NCBI GenBank assembly: GCA_041628225.1
Contig: JBFKPQ010000013.1
Span: forward strand, 1-28,535
Origin: JBFKPQ01 sp041628225
GTDB taxonomy: Bacteria; Actinomycetota; Acidimicrobiia; Spongiisociales; JAENVV01
Direction of reading: 5' to 3'
Length of the DNA: 28,535 nt
Shown here: one piece after another, positions 1 through 7,329 of the stretch
Position numbering within the stretch: the stretch's first letter is position 1
Layout: each line of letters starts with the position of its first letter
Made by a program: the position numbers and the translations under genes
Notes under the pieces: model-generated
What the model saw: only the letters and a program-made list of their open reading frames with translations
What the model was told of the DNA's origin: nothing
The model's database searches: none

Positions 1-450
1 CAGTTCACGGTCCCCGAGCCGTGGCTGTTCACCGGTGGTGACCTCGGTGGCGACGATACGCGCGACTCGGATGTCATCGACATCGTCGGTGCGACAGGCG
101 CCAGCGGTGCTTTGCAGTCCGGCCCGGCGGTCGGAAGGACGGCGATGTTCACGTTGGGTGAAGGCGAGATCAACATGACGATCGACGCCGGCGTCTTCCA
201 GACGGTGGTGCTGCCGACGCCGCCGGTGACGCCCGATACGCCGACGCCCCCGACCACGCCGGACACGCCGACGCCGCCGGAGGACACGAAGGTCCTGGCG
301 GCCCAGACCGAGCTGCCGAACACGGGCCTCGACAACCAGACGCTCGCCATCATCGCCCTGGCGTTGATCGCCGGCGGGTGGCTGCTCGTGAACTCGATCG
401 CTCGTGAGGACGAGGATCTGATCACGACCGGATGGTCGGAGCGGATCTGA
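1..450 (+). CDS. LPXTG-anchored surface protein, SdrD B-like domain (3' part only)
   Basis: The frame is open from the first base, so only the last 149 residues are present. Residues about 15-70 look like the end of an SdrD/Cna B-type repeat: a DSD motif followed by the closing pattern TIDAGVF. A Thr-Pro spacer follows (residues 71-93, repeating TPDTPTPP), as is common in wall-spanning stalks. Then comes LPNTG (105-109), a hydrophobic segment (about 114-131) and a short tail, which is the order of a sortase sorting signal. I infer a protein exported by Sec and covalently attached to the wall by a sortase; no sortase gene is in the window. The tail after the membrane segment is odd: about 18 residues with an acidic REDEDL cluster, rather than the usual few basic residues. 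It could instead stay membrane-bound. Confidence 0.8.
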   Translation, partial: QFTVPEPWLFTGGDLGGDDTRDSDVIDIVGATGASGALQSGPAVGRTAMFTLGEGEINMTIDAGVFQTVVLPTPPVTPDTPTPPTTPDTPTPPEDTKVLAAQTELPNTGLDNQTLAIIALALIAGGWLLVNSIAREDEDLITTGWSERI

Positions 451-470
451 GCGAATCCCGACAGACGACG

Positions 471-500
471 GTGGACCCCGGAGTATCCTCCGGGGTCCAC
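471..500 (+). terminator. Perfect 13-bp hairpin between the LPXTG gene and valS
   Basis: GTGGACCCCGGAG (471-483) pairs perfectly with 488-500 around a TATC loop. It begins 20 nt after the stop of the surface protein gene and is not followed by a T tract, so termination is likely but not certain. The loop and first bases of the right arm spell TATCCT (484-489), which fits an actinobacterial -10 box for valS; no convincing -35 is seen. Confidence 0.65.
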
Positions 501-517
501 TCGCGCTTGGGAGAGTT

Positions 518-3109
518 GTGAAGCCGACGTACGATCCACACGCTGTCGAGGCCGATTGGTATCGCCGCTGGGAAGACGCCGGCGTCTTCCGCCCCGAGAT
601 CAATCCGGACGGCGAGCCGTACTGCATGGTCATCCCGCCGCCGAATGTGACGGGATCGTTGCACATGGGCCATGCGCTGAACCACGCCTTCTACGACATG
701 ATCGTGCGCCGCAAGCGCATGCAGGGCTTCGCGGCGGTCTGGGTTCCCGGTACCGACCACGCCGGAATCGCCACGCAGAACGTCGTCGAGAAGCAGCTCG
801 CCATCGAAGGCCTGACTCGCTACGACCTGGGTCGCGAGCGATTCATCGAGCAGGTCTGGGAATGGAAACGCCAATACGGGAACCGGATCAGTGAGCAGAT
901 GCGCAAACTCGGGGACAGCTGCGATTGGACTCGCGAGCGGTTCACGATGGATGACGGACTCTCGGCCGCGGTCCGCGAGGTCTTCGTACGTCTCTATGCC
1001 GAAGACCTCGTCTACCGCGGCAACCGGATCATCAATTGGTGTCCGCGGTGTGAGACGGCTCTCGCCGAGATCGAGGTGGAATACGAGGACGATCCGGGCG
1101 AACTCGTCCACATCACCTACCCGTTCACCGACGGTCCCGGCGGCGTGACGGTCGCCACCACCCGCGCGGAGACGATGCTGGGTGACACCGGAGTCGCCGT
1201 GCACCCGGACGACGATCGATACGCGGCCCATATCGGCCGTACGGTCCGGCTTCCCCTCGTGGGCCGGGACATCCCGATCGTGGCGGACGACGCCGTCGAC
1301 CCGGAGTTCGGGACCGGTGCCGTCAAGGTGACCCCGGCGCACGATCCAACGGACTTCGAGATCGGCGAGCGCCACGGCCTCGAACCGGTGGTCATCTTCG
1401 ACCGCCAGGCCGTCGTGACCGCCGCCGGAGGCCGGTTCGAAGGCATGGACCGCTTCTCGGCCCGCGCCGCCGTGAAGGAAGCGCTCGCCGCCGACGGGGT
1501 GCTGGGCGACGTCGAGGAGCGCACCCATGCCGTCGGACACTGCTATCGCTGTTCGACGGTCATCGAACCGTTGCTGTCGCTGCAGTGGTTCGTCCGGGTC
1601 GGGCCGCTCGCCGAGCCTGCCATCGAGGCAGTCCGGGCCGGCGACTCCCGGTTCGTCCCGCAGCGTTGGGAGAACAGCTACTTCCATTGGATGGAAAACC
1701 TGCGGGATTGGTGCATCAGCCGGCAGATCTGGTGGGGGCATCGCATCCCGGCCTGGTACTGCCCCGACGGACATGTCACCGTTGCGCGCCAGGATCCGTC
1801 GGCATGCGGCGATTGCGGATCGACGGGGATCACCCAGGATGAAGATGTGCTCGACACGTGGTTTTCGTCGGCCCTCTGGCCGTTCTCGACGCTCGGCTGG
1901 CCGGATACCACCGCCGATCTCGACCGGTTCTATCCGAACGCCGTTCTGATCACCGGCTTCGACATCATCTATTTCTGGGTGGCTCGCATGATGAAGATGG
2001 GGCTGCACTTCCTCGACGAGGTGCCGTTTCCGGACATCGTCATCCATGGCTTGGTTCGCGACGCCGAAGGCCGCAAGATGTCGAAGTCGATCGGCAACGC
2101 ACTCGATCCGCTCGACGTGATCGCCGAGCACGGCGCGGACGCGTTGCGGTTGGCGCTCCTGCAGGCGGCCTCGCCCGGCCAAGACGTTCCGCTCGACATG
2201 GAATGGATCGTGGCCGCCCGCAAGTTCGGCAACAAGCTCTGGAACGGGATCCGGTTCGCGCTCGGCAATCTGGACGGAAGGGCTCCGGCCGCCGGGGAGT
2301 ACCCGGACGTCGCGCACCCTGTCAACCGATGGGTGCTGGCCCGCCTCGCCGAGGTGGTGGAGCGGTACGACCGATTGTGCGACGAATACCGGTTCTCCGA
2401 CGCCCTCGGCCTCCTCTATCAGTTCACCTGGTCGGAGGTCTTCGACTGGTACGTCGAGATGGCGAAGCCGCTGCTGGGCGACGAGGCCACCCGGGCCGAG
2501 ACGCAATCGACACTGGGTGCGGTGCTCCGCGACGTCTTGGCGCTGTTCCATCCGGCCATGCCGTTCATCACCGAAGAGCTGTGGGAGTCCCTCGTCGGGG
2601 AGGGTTTCGTGGCGACGGCCGACTGGCCGACGCCGCCTGACGTGTCGAGTCCCGACCACGTGGCCACGTTCATGGATCTGGTCACCGCGATCCGACGGTT
2701 TCGATCGGGGCACGGTCTGTCACCCAAAGAGTCGTTCGAGGTCGAGGTCCTCGATCCGGAGGGGGTCATCGAGCCATGGTGGGCGGAGCAACTGGATGCG
2801 CTCGCCTCCGCGAAGCTCGCGCCCATCGGCGAGGCGCGGGGAGCCGGGTACACCCGGCTCGTAGCCGGACCGGTCCAGGGGTTCATCTCGCTCGAGGGCC
2901 TCATCGACATCGAGGCGGAGGTGGCCCGCATCCAGAAGGCCATCTCCGGGATCGACGGCGATCTGGCCAAAGCCGACCGCAAGCTCGCCAATCCCGCCTA
3001 CCGTGAGAAGGCGCCTGCGGAGGTCGTTGCCAAGGAAGAAGCGAAGGCTGCCGATCTGCGCGCCCGGCGCGACAAACTGACCGCCCAGCTCGCCGAGTTG
3101 GGCTCCTGA
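518..3109 (+). CDS. valS: Valine--tRNA ligase
   Basis: Class I aminoacyl-tRNA synthetase that charges tRNA-Val in the cytoplasm; 863 residues, normal for the family. The HIGH motif appears as HMGH (49-52) after PPPNVTGSL, and KMSKS lies at 520-524. Between them is the CP1 editing domain with the TTRAETMLGDT segment, which in the family clears mischarged threonine. Cys pairs (CPRC, CYRC, CGDC) lie in the CP1/core region. The C-terminal end is rich in Lys, Glu and Ala with a heptad pattern, matching the ValRS coiled-coil arm. The start is GTG at 518, behind GGGAGAG (508-514), and gives the usual N-terminus (KPTYDPHAVEADWYRRW). The stop lies 11 nt before the proposed ACG start of folC, so the two genes are probably co-transcribed. 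Confidence 0.98.
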   Translation: MKPTYDPHAVEADWYRRWEDAGVFRPEINPDGEPYCMVIPPPNVTGSLHMGHALNHAFYDMIVRRKRMQGFAAVWVPGTDHAGIATQNVVEKQLAIEGLTRYDLGRERFIEQVWEWKRQYGNRISEQMRKLGDSCDWTRERFTMDDGLSAAVREVFVRLYAEDLVYRGNRIINWCPRCETALAEIEVEYEDDPGELVHITYPFTDGPGGVTVATTRAETMLGDTGVAVHPDDDRYAAHIGRTVRLPLVGRDIPIVADDAVDPEFGTGAVKVTPAHDPTDFEIGERHGLEPVVIFDRQAVVTAAGGRFEGMDRFSARAAVKEALAADGVLGDVEERTHAVGHCYRCSTVIEPLLSLQWFVRVGPLAEPAIEAVRAGDSRFVPQRWENSYFHWMENLRDWCISRQIWWGHRIPAWYCPDGHVTVARQDPSACGDCGSTGITQDEDVLDTWFSSALWPFSTLGWPDTTADLDRFYPNAVLITGFDIIYFWVARMMKMGLHFLDEVPFPDIVIHGLVRDAEGRKMSKSIGNALDPLDVIAEHGADALRLALLQAASPGQDVPLDMEWIVAARKFGNKLWNGIRFALGNLDGRAPAAGEYPDVAHPVNRWVLARLAEVVERYDRLCDEYRFSDALGLLYQFTWSEVFDWYVEMAKPLLGDEATRAETQSTLGAVLRDVLALFHPAMPFITEELWESLVGEGFVATADWPTPPDVSSPDHVATFMDLVTAIRRFRSGHGLSPKESFEVEVLDPEGVIEPWWAEQLDALASAKLAPIGEARGAGYTRLVAGPVQGFISLEGLIDIEAEVARIQKAISGIDGDLAKADRKLANPAYREKAPAEVVAKEEAKAADLRARRDKLTAQLAELGS

Positions 3110-3120
3110 GGAGCCGGACC

Positions 3121-4422
3121 ACGAACTACGCGGAAGCCGTCGCCTACCTCGATGCCCACATCGGGGAGGGAATTCGCCCGGGTCTCACGCGCACGGCCGG
3201 GGTGCTGGAGATGATGGGCGACCCGCAGGCGGCCTATCCCGTCATCCTCGTGGCAGGCAGCAACGGGAAGACCTCGACCACGCGCATGATCAGCGCGCTT
3301 CTCACGGCACATGGGCTCCGTGTCGGATCCTTCACCTCTCCGCACCTGGAGGTGGTCGAGGAACGCCTCGCCCTCGACAACGAGTACGCCTCGCAGGAGG
3401 ATTTTGCCCAGGCCGTCGCCGATATCGAGCCGTTCGTGGCGCTCTACGAGGAGCGTCATGGGACCCGCCTCACCTACTTCGAGCTGACGACCGTACTCGC
3501 CTACGCCTTCTGCGCCGCTCACGCAGTCGACGCGGCGGTGATCGAGGTGGGAATGGGTGGCCGCCTCGACGCCACCAACGTTGCCGAGGCGACCGTGGCC
3601 GTACTCACCGGGGTCTCGATGGAGCACGCCGAAATCCTCGGTGACTCGCTGTCGCTCATCGCCGCGGAGAAGGTGGCAATCGCCGAGCCGGGAGGCATCC
3701 TCGTGAGCGGGCCGCTACCGGACGAGGCCGCGTCGGTCGTCGCCGATCACATCAGGGCACACGATGTCGAGTGGCATCGGCTGGACGCCGAGTTCTCCGT
3801 CCAGCACGCCATTCCGGCGGTCGGCGGATGGGCCACGACGATCGAGGGCACGCACGCCACGTACGACGGGCTGTACGTGGCTCTGCACGGCCGCCACCAG
3901 GTGAGCAACCTCGCGGTGGCCGTAGCCGCGACCGAAGCGCTCTTCGGGAGGGCTCTCGACCCGTCGGCCGTGCAGGCTGGCGCGGCGGCCGTCACGGTGC
4001 CTGGCCGGCTCGAAGCGCTCGGAATCGACCCCCTGGTGGTGGTCGACGGAGGTCACAACCCAGAGGGTGTGGCGGTGGCAGCCGACGGCCTCGCCGATGC
4101 CTTTGGCGAGCGAGGTTGGACGGTCGTGCTCGGGAGCATGCAGGACAAGGACCTGGTGGGGATCGTCGCCGGTCTCGCCGACATCGCCGAGCGGGTGGTG
4201 ACGACCGCGGTCGACCATCCGCGCGCAGCCGAGCCGCAAGCCCTGGCGGATGTGGCACGCCGGCATCTCTCCGTTCCCGTCGAGGTGGGTGGCACGGTTG
4301 CGGCCGCGCTCGAGATGGCGCGGCGCCTGGCCACCGACGACGGCGCCGTGTTGGTGATCGGCTCGCTGTACCTGGCGGGGGAGGCTCGCCGCCATCTGCG
4401 CGGCGAGGGGCGCCCCCACTAG
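3121..4422 (+). CDS. folC: Dihydrofolate/folylpolyglutamate synthase, probable ACG start
   Basis: Mur-ligase-like enzyme that adds glutamate to dihydropteroate and/or folates using ATP. Seen: P-loop GSNGKTS (residues 46-52 from the proposed start), GMGGRLDATN, VPGRLEAL and VDGGHNPEGV, the last two in the C-terminal ligase domain. The first conventional start codon in frame is GTG at 3202, but the 27 codons before it read NYAEAVAYLD...GIRPGLTR, the usual FolC N-terminus. No ATG, GTG or TTG lies in frame between a stop at 3004 and 3202. ACG at 3121 sits 7 nt after GAGGAG (3108-3113) and replaces the initiator ATG seen in homologues. An in-frame CTG at 3106 overlapping the valS stop is a weaker alternative. 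If ACG is used the product has 433 residues. A sequencing error (T read as C) is possible. Confidence 0.93.
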   Translation, partial: TNYAEAVAYLDAHIGEGIRPGLTRTAGVLEMMGDPQAAYPVILVAGSNGKTSTTRMISALLTAHGLRVGSFTSPHLEVVEERLALDNEYASQEDFAQAVADIEPFVALYEERHGTRLTYFELTTVLAYAFCAAHAVDAAVIEVGMGGRLDATNVAEATVAVLTGVSMEHAEILGDSLSLIAAEKVAIAEPGGILVSGPLPDEAASVVADHIRAHDVEWHRLDAEFSVQHAIPAVGGWATTIEGTHATYDGLYVALHGRHQVSNLAVAVAATEALFGRALDPSAVQAGAAAVTVPGRLEALGIDPLVVVDGGHNPEGVAVAADGLADAFGERGWTVVLGSMQDKDLVGIVAGLADIAERVVTTAVDHPRAAEPQALADVARRHLSVPVEVGGTVAAALEMARRLATDDGAVLVIGSLYLAGEARRHLRGEGRPH

Positions 4423-4450
4423 GCTCCTCGCCACCCCAGGACAGGACGAC

Positions 4451-4855
4451 ATGGCAATCGAACACACTTTCATCATGGTCAAGCCGGACGGCGTGGCCCG
4501 CGGTCTCGTCGGAGAGGTCGTCGGACGCTTCGAGCGCAAAGGTCTGCGGCTCGAGAACATCCGGTCGCTCACGATTCCAACCGAGATGGCGGAACGGCAC
4601 TACTCCGAACACGTCGAGCGGCCGTTCTTCAGAGACCTGGTCGACTTCATCACCTCGGGTCCCGTCGTGGCCATGGAGTGGTCCGGCGAATCCGCCATTT
4701 CGGTGGGTCGGACGCTCATGGGGTCGACCAACCCCGCCGAGGCGGCTCCGGGGACCATTCGCGGCGACTTCGGCCTCGAGATCTCGCACAACATCGTGCA
4801 CGGGTCCGACGGCCCCGAAAGCGCCGTGCGCGAGCTCGGCATCTTCTTCGACTGA
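4451..4855 (+). CDS. ndk: Nucleoside diphosphate kinase
   Basis: Transfers the gamma phosphate between nucleoside tri- and diphosphates through a phosphohistidine. The 134-residue length is typical. The catalytic His is H117 in NIVHGSDGPESA, and the N-terminal FIMVKPDGVARGL and the RTLMGSTNPAEAAPGTIRGDF segments are family hallmarks. ATG at 4451 follows AGGAC (4443-4447). It lies 28 nt after folC, so it probably belongs to the valS-folC-ndk transcript. Confidence 0.98.
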   Translation: MAIEHTFIMVKPDGVARGLVGEVVGRFERKGLRLENIRSLTIPTEMAERHYSEHVERPFFRDLVDFITSGPVVAMEWSGESAISVGRTLMGSTNPAEAAPGTIRGDFGLEISHNIVHGSDGPESAVRELGIFFD

Positions 4856-4876
4856 CGCTCGCCATCCGGCTGCGAC

Positions 4877-4882
4877 TATGCT
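4877..4882 (+). promoter_or_regulatory. Candidate -10 box for the mreB operon
   Basis: TATGCT lies 26 nt before the mreB ATG, giving a leader of about 20 nt that contains a GAGG ribosome binding site (4897-4900). A weak -35 (CTGACG, 4852-4857) overlaps the ndk stop at a long 19-nt spacing, so only the -10 is well supported. Confidence 0.45.
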
Positions 4883-4908
4883 GCCGGTACTCGATCGAGG
4901 TAGCCCGC

Positions 4909-5940
4909 ATGGCTGAGACCCTGTTTGCGTTCGCAGGTCAGGACATGGCCATCGACCTTGGCACGGCCAACACCCTGGTGTACGTCAGGGGAACGGGCAT
5001 CGTGCTGAACGAACCGTCGGTGGTGGCCATAAACACCCAGAATCAACGCGCCCTGGCCGTCGGCATGGAGGCCAAGCGCATGATCGGCCGCACGCCGTCG
5101 CACATCCGCGCGATTCGGCCTCTGCGGGACGGAGTCATCGCCGACTTCGACATCACCGAGAAGATGTTGCGGTACTTCATCCAGAAGGTCCACCGCCGCA
5201 AGTGGGCTCGTCCGAGGATCGTGATCTGCGTACCGTCCGGCATCACCCCGGTCGAGCGCCGGGCCGTGGAGGAAGCCGCCTATCACGCCGGTGCCCGCCG
5301 CGCCTATACCATCGAAGAGCCCATGGCGGCCGCGATCGGGTCGGGGCTACCGATCCACGAACCGGCTGGGTCGATGGTCGTCGATGTCGGCGGTGGGACG
5401 ACCGAGGTGGCCGTCATCTCCTTGGGTGGCATCGTGGTGTCGCGCTCCATCAGAGTGGGAGGTGACGAGCTCGATGAAGCCGTCATCGAGTGGGTCAAGA
5501 AGGAGTACAACCTGTTGCTGGGTGAGCGCACCGCCGAGCAGCTCAAAATGGCCATCGGCTCTGCGTACCCCTACGCAGACGAACCGTCGGCCGAGGTGCG
5601 CGGGCGTGATCTGGTCACCGGCTTGCCAAAGACCGTGGTGCTGTCGTCACCGGAGATCCGCGAAGCGATCGAAGAACCGGTCGCGGCCATCGTCGACGCC
5701 GTCAAATATACGCTCGACAAGACCCCTCCCGAACTCGCCGCCGACATCATGGAGCGAGGCATCGTCATCACCGGTGGTGGCGCACTCCTTCGTGGTCTCG
5801 ACGAACGTCTCGCCTACGAGACCGGCATGCCGATGGTGACTGCCGAGCGGCCGCTGCAATCGGTGGTGCTCGGATCCGGCAAGTGTCTCGAGGAGTTCGA
5901 AGTCCTCCAGGGGGTCTTGGTGTCGTCGAGCCGGGCCTGA
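4909..5940 (+). CDS. mreB: Rod shape-determining protein MreB
   Basis: Bacterial actin homologue that polymerises under the membrane and guides the elongation machinery. The 343-residue length is normal. Actin-fold nucleotide motifs are visible: phosphate 1 (AIDLGTANTLVYV), phosphate 2 (VVDVGGGTTEVAVISLGG) and the adenosine motif (GIVITGGGALLRGLD). The start is ATG at 4909 with GAGG 8 nt upstream; the frame is open further upstream, but that part overlaps ndk and has no MreB similarity. First gene of mreB-mreC-mreD-mrdA-rodA, pointing to a rod-shaped cell that elongates along its side wall. That would differ from polar-growing actinobacteria such as Mycobacterium, which lack MreB. Confidence 0.98.
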   Translation: MAETLFAFAGQDMAIDLGTANTLVYVRGTGIVLNEPSVVAINTQNQRALAVGMEAKRMIGRTPSHIRAIRPLRDGVIADFDITEKMLRYFIQKVHRRKWARPRIVICVPSGITPVERRAVEEAAYHAGARRAYTIEEPMAAAIGSGLPIHEPAGSMVVDVGGGTTEVAVISLGGIVVSRSIRVGGDELDEAVIEWVKKEYNLLLGERTAEQLKMAIGSAYPYADEPSAEVRGRDLVTGLPKTVVLSSPEIREAIEEPVAAIVDAVKYTLDKTPPELAADIMERGIVITGGGALLRGLDERLAYETGMPMVTAERPLQSVVLGSGKCLEEFEVLQGVLVSSSRA

Positions 5941-5944
5941 CGCC

Positions 5945-6832
5945 TTGGTACCCGACCGACGAGCCGGCAACCCGACCGTGGTCCTCATCGTGTTGGTGCT
6001 GGCCTCGTTCGTTCTGATGACCTTCGACATCCGCAGTCAGGGAGACGGACTGACCTCGACGTTCCGGACGGGTGCCCAGGCACTCGCCGCTCCGCTCCAG
6101 GATGCCACCCGGGTGATCACCGACCCGGTCGTCGACCTCCTCGACGGCATGGCCAACGTGACGACCCTGCGAGCCGAGAACGAGCGTCTGCGTGGCGAGG
6201 TCGAAACCTTGCGGGCCAACGCCGCCGAGGCGTCTGAGCTGCGGTCTGAGAACGAGTTGCTGCGCACCTTCTTGAACCTGCCGGGCAGCGAGATCCCCTT
6301 CATCGTCGCCGAGGTCCGCAGTGGTGGCGGGCCGCTCGATACGGGCTTCACGATCAACCAGGGTCAGGACGCGGGCGTCGTGCTGGGCAATCCGGTCGTC
6401 GATGAGAACGATGTCCTGATCGGCATCGTGCGGGAGGTGTTCCCGGCTTCGGCGATCGTCGTGCCCGTCATCGGCCCGACCTTCGGGGTCGAGGTCGTGT
6501 CGGCCGCGGGCGATCTCGGAGTCGTGCAGGGATTGGGTTCCACCGAGCGTCTCGCGCTCCTGGCGCTCGGACCCGAGGCGGGTCTCCGGGCCGGAGAGAT
6601 CCTGAAGACCAGTGGACGTGATGCCGGCATTCCTGCCGGCCTGCTCGTGGCCGAGGTGCTCGCCGACGTGGAGCCGTCGAATGGTCAGATCGACACGACC
6701 GAGGTCGCCCCTCTCGCCGACCCGACCTTCGCCCGGTTCGTGGTCGTGCTCCAATACTCCGCCGCCCCGGTCGTCGCCGAACCCGTCGATGACGGCACTT
6801 CGACGTCGACGACGCTGGGGGAAACCCCATGA
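5945..6832 (+). CDS. mreC: Rod shape-determining protein MreC
   Basis: Bitopic membrane protein that links MreB to PBP2 and RodA from the periplasm-facing side. Seen: a short basic N-terminus (DRRAG), one membrane segment (about residues 11-28), a coiled coil (LRAENERLRGEVETLRANAAEASELRSENELLRTF, described by its heptads of Leu and Glu at about 75-110), then the beta-domain pair typical of MreC. The C-terminal tail is Thr/Ser-rich. The 295-residue length is normal. The start is TTG at 5945, only 4 nt after the mreB stop and with no clear Shine-Dalgarno, so translation probably depends on coupling to mreB; GTG at 5978 would cut off the basic N-terminus. The stop overlaps the mreD ATG (ATGA). 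Confidence 0.95.
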   Translation: MVPDRRAGNPTVVLIVLVLASFVLMTFDIRSQGDGLTSTFRTGAQALAAPLQDATRVITDPVVDLLDGMANVTTLRAENERLRGEVETLRANAAEASELRSENELLRTFLNLPGSEIPFIVAEVRSGGGPLDTGFTINQGQDAGVVLGNPVVDENDVLIGIVREVFPASAIVVPVIGPTFGVEVVSAAGDLGVVQGLGSTERLALLALGPEAGLRAGEILKTSGRDAGIPAGLLVAEVLADVEPSNGQIDTTEVAPLADPTFARFVVVLQYSAAPVVAEPVDDGTSTSTTLGETP

Positions 6833-7329
6833 GATCGAGAGCGATCGCCTGGGCTCTGCTGTTCATGGTGGTGGCCGTCGTCCTGCAGACCACTCTCTTT
6901 GCTCGGCTCGCCCCGTTTCGCATCCTGCCGGACGTCGTGCTCCTCGTCGTGATCTTGTCGGCCCGATGGCTCTATCCCGACCCGGCGCTCTTGCTCGGAT
7001 TCACCGCGGGCGTGGCGGTCGATCTACTCGGTACCACGCCGCTCGGATTGCGAGCGTTGATCCTCACGCTCGTGGCCTATGCAGCGACCCGAAGAACAGA
7101 ACCCGAGGCGACTCCGTTCGCGATGGCCCTCTCGACGGCTCTGCTGTCGCTCCTGGGTGTCGTGTTGTTTGCGGTACTCGGTACGCTGTTCGGGCAGGGA
7201 AGCCTCGCCGAGGGAAATGTCGTGCGAACGGTCTTGCTCGTTCCGATCTTCAACGGGTTTCTGGCCCTCTTCGTCGGGCCACTCATGCGCAGGGTCATGA
7301 TGCCGGCCACGTCGGGTGTGCTCCTGTGA
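6829..7329 (+). CDS. mreD: Rod shape-determining protein MreD
   Basis: Small multi-pass membrane protein of the elongation complex; 166 residues with about five hydrophobic segments and the family segment FRILPDVVLLVV. Its sequence is weakly conserved in general, so the call leans on size, topology and position between mreC and mrdA. ATG overlaps the mreC stop by four bases, and its own stop overlaps the GTG of mrdA (GTGA), so the three are translationally coupled. Confidence 0.93.
   Translation: MRSRAIAWALLFMVVAVVLQTTLFARLAPFRILPDVVLLVVILSARWLYPDPALLLGFTAGVAVDLLGTTPLGLRALILTLVAYAATRRTEPEATPFAMALSTALLSLLGVVLFAVLGTLFGQGSLAEGNVVRTVLLVPIFNGFLALFVGPLMRRVMMPATSGVLL

Noticed and set aside
422..2713. 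Long open frame on the minus strand (about 760 codons)
   Set aside because: It is the antisense shadow of valS in GC-rich DNA; its product has no recognisable domain and valS is certain.
4678..4908. Upstream extension of mreB
   Set aside because: It overlaps ndk in another frame and adds 77 residues with no MreB similarity; ATG 4909 has a proper ribosome binding site.
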